A stretch of DNA of 64,000 bases from Hyalella azteca (Eukaryota; Arthropoda; Malacostraca; Amphipoda; Hyalellidae), in contig NW_025939612.1 of the NCBI RefSeq assembly GCF_000764305.2, forward strand, positions 1-64,000. The letters run 5' to 3'. The translations under genes were made by a program, and so were the position numbers. Below the pieces are notes generated by a model, which ran no database searches, was not told the origin of the DNA, and worked only from the letters and a program-made list of their open reading frames with translations. This document shows positions 56,831 to 64,000 of this stretch, one piece after another; within the stretch, counting starts at the first letter, position 1, and the number at the start of each line of letters is the position of its first letter.

Positions 56831-59800
56831 CTCATCTTATACTTTATCCTGCACACCAAAAATCTCTAAAATTTGATTGAAGAGGAACATTCCTCCATTT
56901 GAATAAAGTTTTCATTTCCTTTTCATTTATTATTTCGCTTTATTTCACAATAAGCACCGCAATATTCTACATATATTTTTCAAAGTTGAAGTGGCTGAAG
57001 CCTGCAGCCCGGTGCCAAAAATACTGGGATATTGGGGCTACTCGAGAGCTTATCGACCGAATCGTGCCTGTATAATACCTGAGAGCAGATCTGGACAATT
57101 TAATTATGAGATTTTGACAATGGGGAGGTTGAATTTAAAACTTTAGATGCAATTTTTGTGGCAGTTGTAAACTGTAATCAAAAATAAAAAAGACAAGTCT
57201 CTCATAAATTTAAAAACTAGAGTTGAATAGGATTTCCATTTAAAATGTGTGTTGGAACGAGATTTCCTTCAAATGACATAAGTTACTTTAAAAATATTAA
57301 CTGTATTCGAGATTCAGGATGTCGGGTTTTGCGATAATTCGGAATAACGTGATTCTTAAACTATGGAATGATTTATCCACGTTAACGTCGGGCTAATCTG
57401 CTAGTAATCAATAATTGCCTAAGTATAGGTATATGAACGCATAATTTCACATTAACGGTCAGTATCTTTGTTTAGTGTAGGAAATCATTAAAAGTGTTGC
57501 TCACGTGTGTTTAATACAGACTGTAAATGTGATTCACCTGCTTAGATCTTCATCATATAGCGGCCAGATGCTCACCCAGCTATTCTAGAAAAGCAATCTC
57601 ATTAGAAATCCGTAAAATATTGTTAACCAATTGGCGGGCTTTGAATTATTGTATTGCACAGCGTACTCAAAAATTTCTGGACTGGAATATGCGAAGCATC
57701 TAGGATACATCAAACAAATTACTACCTCTGTTGCTCTCTATTGTCCTCGCCGCGACCCGTGAGCTCCGACAAGATGTTCTTCAATGGCGACGCTCGAACG
57801 CTCTCCTGTAGCGTTCTTGCCGTTGCCGGCCAAACAAAGGCATTGTGCTTTAGAAGGGCTGCCTCAGTGCTCGACTCGTTTGCTCTTTGTTTTGAACACA
57901 TGAAGAATGAAGTAGAATACGGTATCAGCTAATATCGTCCACCTTGTTAGGATATCCACTATGGAGGAATTCGTTTGAGCATTTCCCCCTTTTGTCTGGC
58001 TGGTGGATGAATGTAATGTCAAATTATGAACTGAATTAAAAATATGTACTGCTATGAAATTCGATCATGAATTGACAAGGTTGATCGGTCATTTTGGAAT
58101 AAAATTAGTTTAACTTGGATATCTCTATGAGCTCCAAGTGTCGCAGATATATGCAACGCATTTCATTTTTAGTCACTTGCCACGCAATCTTCTTCTTCAT
58201 TGGATCGAGGATGTCAATGAGATAGTTAGATATATTTAGATGCCAACATGAGCTTTATTTTTCTCTTGCTAATTAACGAGCTCCAGCTTTGTTTAACTTA
58301 GACTCTATTTCTTAGTACTGCCTTGGTGATACGCGTGTTGCGTCATAGGCGGGTTAATCAGAACCCAACGTGATTCAATTACGCCGACAAAGCTGCAGTT
58401 CTTCGAAGATTGGCTGCGTAAGCATCCTTGAAATTGTGCACACGCGAAGACAAATGTTACGTTAGAATATTTGTAAATCGAGAACTTTTGACGTAGATTA
58501 CATGTCAAATCGACCAACCGCATTTCTAGTAAATATTTGATCACAATAAGCCATCTTCATTTGGTATTTCGTACTTTAAATAAATTATAATCATCCAGTA
58601 CATCTTTCTTTCCTTTTATGACTGAAAAATTCATCATGAAACCCTGAATACGCGTAAAGCGTGAACATTGTATTGATACACATACGTTGAGAGAAGTAAC
58701 GGAACGAAATTTCGACTAGTTTTGACTAGCTGCAAGCTTTTCTTCGCGCAGTTCAACCTAAAGACTCGCCTAGAAGATTTATTTAGTGTCAAATGCGCAC
58801 AATTGTGTGTTATTCTTATTATATATATTTTTAATATTCTCCACAGAATAATTCGGTAGGTTATTTCGACGCTTTTCCAAGGTCCAATTTTATTTATGAG
58901 ATGCTCGCGGCCGCGATTGTGTTTTGCATGTCACTGATTTAGCCTATCCTGGAGACTAGCGTGATGCGAAGTCATAAATTGCGTTGCCTTGTGGTGTCTA
59001 TTCTGCACTGGTAATTTGCTTGCTCTTATTGCGGTAAATAAAAGGTATCAGCCGGCATCGTAGAACTCGTTCATCATCCCAAGATTCATTATTCATTTAT
59101 AGAGGGAAGCTACCACGATTTGTAAAAGAAATTAGGTGAGGGGGTGAACTTCTTAAGAGAAACGTTTACAAATAGAAAAATATTCAAATTAATGTTGCAT
59201 TTACATTCAACTTGCCCCATCTAGGGTACAATGCAAAAGAAAAATACCGTGTGTAAATTATTTTGCTTAGCAATTTGTCCCGGCTAGAATTCAAACGGTC
59301 TCCTCATCAAGCCAGGCAGAGACAAGGAAAAATAGTTTTCATTCTTGTTGGTTTCCTTTATCTTCTTGTAAATCTGCGGGACACAATTCCGCTCATCAGT
59401 ATGAATGAAAAATACAAATCTGGGAATTTGACCAAGTATAAATATACACGGGTATTTATCAAGCCAATATCTTAGTATCGCACAACTTCCGGCTAAAATA
59501 AATATGAACGCGGCAACAGATACAAATCATTAGGAACTTACGTGGATGGTGTGTGCCCTAGTCTTTAAATTCTAAATTGTCAACGGGAATTTAAGTTTAC
59601 TTTACCCTGCCAAAAAAGAAACGATTTTACTTTACACTGGAGAACTGTTAACTAACTACAATAATGTGAACAAGAAATATACGAGGCACTTGTAGCAAAT
59701 TGGCCTAGGAAAAGCAAAACGGTAATGAATAGCAGACAGCTGCGACCCTGACTACAGCTCCGCGCCGCAAGGCTGCAAACTAAAAGTACATGTCTCACGA

Positions 59801-61204
59801 GTTCTGGACGCTACATCGATCATTAAAGTCTTCATAGAACTAAAGGAGCTCCAGGTATCAAACCATAGCATGTCTCTTCATTGTTCAGAGGCCCTAAGTA
59901 CGCATTTTGTTGATATATTTTACTACCCAGAATCTCAGCTTCCTGTACACAAGTCAAGTAGAAAGAAAAAATTTCGACTTCGAATAGTGATCAACTTGCT
60001 TCTACTTGCTTGATTAGTGCCACCCCACGCAACTGCAGCCATTCACGAAAAAATTCTCAAATGTTCAAATTAAAATTCTCGGCGGCTCTTCATCAAAAAA
60101 CTTGAGATTTTCTGAATATGTTGGCTTGAACGAACGATATTCTTAAGTTTAAGTTTTGATAAGCAATATACTTACAGTAAATAAGCACTTACGACTCCGT
60201 AAACTTTAATGATACCTGCTATTTTGCCCAAAGTGAGCATTCTTACATAATTTTGCAATGATGTGCCAATGAGTTATTCGAAACAAGGCAGCTTCTCCCT
60301 TGGTGCAGTTCCATTGTCACGCCGCCGTGTTGCGAGAGCAGTTAAGAGTTCTTAGCAAAAGTCTTTGGCGTAGTCGCAAAAAAATTTTGAATTTCCATCT
60401 CGCGTCTTATGTTACAGTGAAGTACGATCAGCCAAAATAGAACCAATGTAACAGAACGCGTATGGGTTATGTTAACCTTACCAATAGAGTAACGTTGACA
60501 CCTCTGTGGCTGGATGGTGATCAAAGCGATCAGTAGGTTCTGGTTATTACCTAAAGTGTTATGAGTGGCAATTATCGAAAGAAATAATTTCTCGAAAAAA
60601 AAACAACTTCTCCATCCGAGCACCATCACTGAACGCACATATTCCCACTCATGGGTTACGCTGAGCCGCAAAACATTTGCCCAAACTCCTCGCTATTCAC
60701 CACTCGGTAAAGTTCCAGGAGCGCTTTTCTGTTCAATTCAATTTGCGGGTACAAAATCTGCCGTTCAAGTGGCAACTACTGAAGGGAGCTCACCAAGAAT
60801 TCTCTCAAAGGGAACTTTTCCCTTCGAAGCAAATTATAACTATTAGATTTTCCTCGACAGACGACTGAAAGTGCGTTGGAAGTTTCGAGTTCGTCCGGCA
60901 CCGAATAGAAGCGCTTTTGATCGGAATTGCTGTTGACCGCTGGTAAACTTACTTTCAAGTCAAGCTAAGTAATCGGTGGGGCTTGATGTGGTTGATTGCT
61001 GTAACATTGATTGGTTACAAATTACAATCCAGAAAATAAAACAATACTGATCATAAAATTCAACTTAATTTCTAAGCGGAGGCTATACCCAACAACTTCA
61101 GCGAGGGAGAAGATTAGAAATGTCGCGCGCTCCAGGAATCACCAGATCATCCCTTTGCTACGAAGAAATGGCTGCCGTAATTCCTTTTGAGAGTGACAGC
61201 GGAT
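56831..61204. other. Intergenic, no gene recognised
   Basis: Unique-looking AT-rich sequence. Frames up to 109 codons (minus strand 60342-60671) have no recognisable domain or splice context. Confidence 0.6.
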
Positions 61205-61304
61205 TTTGAATGAAAAAGAATTTATTAAATTCATTCAGTAAATAAGAAAAGAAATGAAAAGAACGAAAAAAATAAATTAATGAAAAAGAATTTATTAATT
61301 CATT

Positions 61305-61346
61305 CATTAAAAAGCAGCAAATGGTTGCATTTGCTGCTTTTTAATG
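61305..61346. repeat. Perfect 19-bp hairpin with 4-base loop
   Basis: CATTAAAAAGCAGCAAATG (61305-61323), loop GTTG, then its exact reverse complement (61328-61346). Immediately upstream, TGAAAAAGAATTTATTAA occurs twice (about 61210 and 61281). Confidence 0.9.
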
Positions 61347-63899
61347 CAGTAGACTAGCCATTTATGACTATGAACTACACACTACAGTTCAAGTTTCCAT
61401 ATTTTTGAGTCGGCTGCTTCGCTTCATATGGGGTTGGATTGCCAGGATATAATGACGCCATAAGTTTCGCTCTGCGAGTCTTGTGTTTACATTGCCATGT
61501 TGTCTCGTCAGTGCTTGTCGAAAAAGATTTATTTTTGCAATTCTGAGGTAAAATCAACAGCGCGCATTGAAAACAATCACTAGTTTTTCTTCTGAAATAT
61601 TCCACTTAGGAATTCCTGGTTCCTCGTCTTTATGTATCTGCCAACTTCATCATTGTTACTGGTCGTATACTCCGAGTTTCCCACTACACGATAAAGTAAT
61701 TGTTTTGAAACATTCAAATCGACATTCAATGAGTTAGGCAAATAACTACTATTCATTTGGCGTTTGCCAATAGCAATCTCACTTGACTCTGTTGATTCTC
61801 AAACATCATTTCTACAAAAAAGAATCGTCGCTCGTTGAATTTTCACTCGTATACAATTCTCGATCGACTGCTCGCTGGTCTCTCGTTTCACGCGATTGCC
61901 TGCTGACAATACAGCAATTATAATTGTGAATTTAAAGTTGAGCGACATGAATTTAAAGTTGAGCTCTGTCATTGGTTTATCTAGTAATAAATCTCATCCT
62001 TTTCGGTACATGATCGCTTGCGCTGCCATTTGCACATTTAATTGAATATTTAAATTTAATTCATACATCAACGTCACGCGATATAAAATACAATACAAAA
62101 TATTTTAAAATGTTGACCATACAAAAGTTCAATTTACGAACGGATATTAAACATTATTGTTCAGGGTTAATGCAGACTTGTGACCAATTTCGTGCTATAT
62201 TAAAAGCAATCAACGTATGAATGGAACTAGTCGAACTACGACTTCCGGAGTGAACCATTCCTTTTCCAACATGGATCTGCGCACAAAAAATCAAATATTC
62301 TCATATGGAGATTGATTTCGCTTATCTAAAGTAAATTCGTTCGTTTGATCGAGAAATGGGAAAACGGCCGTGCAATCAGCGACGAACAGCTAGAAGGCTA
62401 TGACAGTTATGCCTCAGGTGTTCATATATGGAGTCGGGCTGTGTGCACATAATATTTAAGTGTTCATCCGCTGTCCAAGCTCAAAAGGAGCGTTCGCCTC
62501 ACATTTAGCTCAAGCATAGACAGAGTTTTTACCGCTACAGCCCTGCAGCGGCTCGCTCAAATGTCGATATACAGCATACAGAGATGCTATGTCCCTCAGG
62601 CTGAGTTGTGTGTATGGCTGAGTTGTGTGTGGCTCCTCATTAGCTGCAGAAGCCAGAGATGGCGGCCGTGCTCGAGTGTGTGCGATAAAGTTCACGATCA
62701 GAGCCGGAGGACGCAAGCATTTTATCGGCTGGTGCTTGCCTTACGCATTGCAAACAACCACATCGTAAAAAGTGGGTGTGGAACCCCTTCCCCCCGCGCT
62801 GCTGTTAGTCCCTCGTCGACTTGACTACAGTTCTGTTTAAATCTGCTGTAATGCTTCAGGCAACGAGCACTGACTTGATGTTGATTTATCCATAGATGAA
62901 ATGCAGATGATTTTAATGTAAGTCAATAGTACCTCTAGGTAGAAAAGGTCCAACCAAAATTTTCGATTTACCATGTAAATTATTTGAGTTACGGTATATA
63001 TTTTTCGAACACGACGAATCAATTATTTTAATTCGATATCCATAATGAACAAAAATAATTCTGTCACTTTACTCGTTCAAGTTTCTAGCGCACTTTGGAA
63101 ATTGGATTTGTAGTCTACCGGCAATGACACACGAGTCGCCGCTCAGTATAGATGTCGTCTTTAACTAGACGCTCGTCAACAAAATCGCAAAATCCAGGTC
63201 AGAACTACGATCTACAGGGTTCGATAACCCCATTATAACTACGAAGCAATTTCGATCTGTTGTTCGATGCGGTTCAGTTTTTTAATCTATCGTTTCTATT
63301 GAAGGTTAGCGATAAAAATTTTGCGACAACTTTTGTGCATTGACATGTACTTATATTTTCTCATATCATAAATTATACTCGAATATATATGAAAGTTCGC
63401 GGGTTTCTGTGTTTGTTTGAATCCTGGTTGCGTGAATATATAGAAGATATGCAGACTCGTACCCACGATTCTTATGGTGTCTGGATATTACCAGAGCATT
63501 ACCTAGAATCGTTCTATGTATAATTAACGTACTGGAATTACAAAACCATAAAGTGTATATTGGGGATAAGGTGGTTCCTGTCTTTCAGAAATTATTAAGC
63601 CCCCAAAAAATTCGACTATTGAATTGTTTTCACCTCTCCTCAATACTAAGCGAATAAAAGTTATAATTGAGATTAAGTTGTAATCTCTCACATTCGCATT
63701 CATGGATCGGGTTGGATTTTCCGTTGAAGCAGGCTTCACCGGTCATTTCACCAAAGCCATTCTTTACTGACAGGCAGCGCCGCTGTCATGCGAGAAATTA
63801 CTCAGTTGCAAAATTGCCGGTCCCTTTTTTTTCGCACAGGAAATTTTCGTTTTCTACCTCAATTACTGACGACATCAAGTTTCAATTAATATTTTCGCT
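61347..63899. other. Intergenic, no gene recognised
   Basis: A more GC-rich stretch at about 62490-62825 has an 87-codon plus-strand frame with Cys/Trp residues but no known domain. The rest is AT-rich. Confidence 0.55.
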
Positions 63900-64000
63900 T
63901 GGCATTCTCCATCGCTTGAAATTAATGTAGAATTTTTACTTCTGTCGGCTGGCATTCTTTCGGCTGGCATTCTACATCACTTGAAATTAATGTAGAATTT
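63900..64000. repeat. Direct repeat at the window end
   Basis: TGGCATTCTCCATCGCTTGAA and TGGCATTCTACATCACTTGAA, each followed by ATTAATGTAGAATTT, are about 65 bases apart, with an extra TCGGCTGGCATTCT in between. Possibly the start of an array that continues beyond the window. Confidence 0.7.

Overview
This looks like AT-rich nuclear DNA from an arthropod, most likely a crustacean (inference). The genes are split by introns with GT..AG borders. Gene density is very low, and the rest is minisatellites, MITE-like foldbacks and tRNA-derived SINE-like repeats. I see no operons, Shine-Dalgarno sites, CRISPR arrays or phage-like genes. The sequence comes from a short-read assembly: it has a 252-base N gap at 41772-42023, one stray N at 26238, and two remnants of the Tn5/Nextera mosaic end (7072-7109 and 26213-26231). 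Neighbouring blocks are therefore not guaranteed to be contiguous in the genome.

Three genes can be supported. (1) Plus strand, 7804-11195: a large last exon encoding a nuclear protein with a CENP-B/Pipsqueak-type helix-turn-helix plus a Tc5-type helix-turn-helix (transposase-derived DNA-binding region), Ser-rich, Asn, Ala and His tracts and no transposase nuclease. (2) Plus strand, 15463-17505: the last three exons of a gene encoding a divergent HMG box that can only be recognised after two introns are removed. (3) Minus strand, 36292-32812: a complete four-exon class A GPCR of about 534 residues. It resembles the vertebrate histamine H1 receptor more than a muscarinic receptor and keeps the histamine-contacting residues of H1. 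The 5' exons of the first two genes were not found; they may lie upstream of the window or in unrecognised short exons.

Layout: 1-7.8 kb is intergenic, with a MITE, an array of nine GGGTCAnnnTGACCC palindromes, and two minisatellites joined by an adapter. 7.8-17.7 kb holds the two DNA-binding-protein genes, with two tandem MITEs and a 20-bp minisatellite between them. 17.7-32.3 kb is repeat-rich intergenic DNA with dimeric tRNA-like SINEs and the second adapter. 32.8-36.3 kb is the receptor. 36.4-64 kb is intergenic, with more than ten tandem arrays, a 217-bp foldback transposon with two half-copies, the assembly gap, and a perfect 19-bp hairpin.

The three genes have no evident functional link: two encode probable transcription regulators and one a membrane amine receptor. 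Many open frames (12.9-13.6, 26.2-26.8 and 51.3-52.0 kb) are artefacts of tandem repeats and are not annotated as genes.
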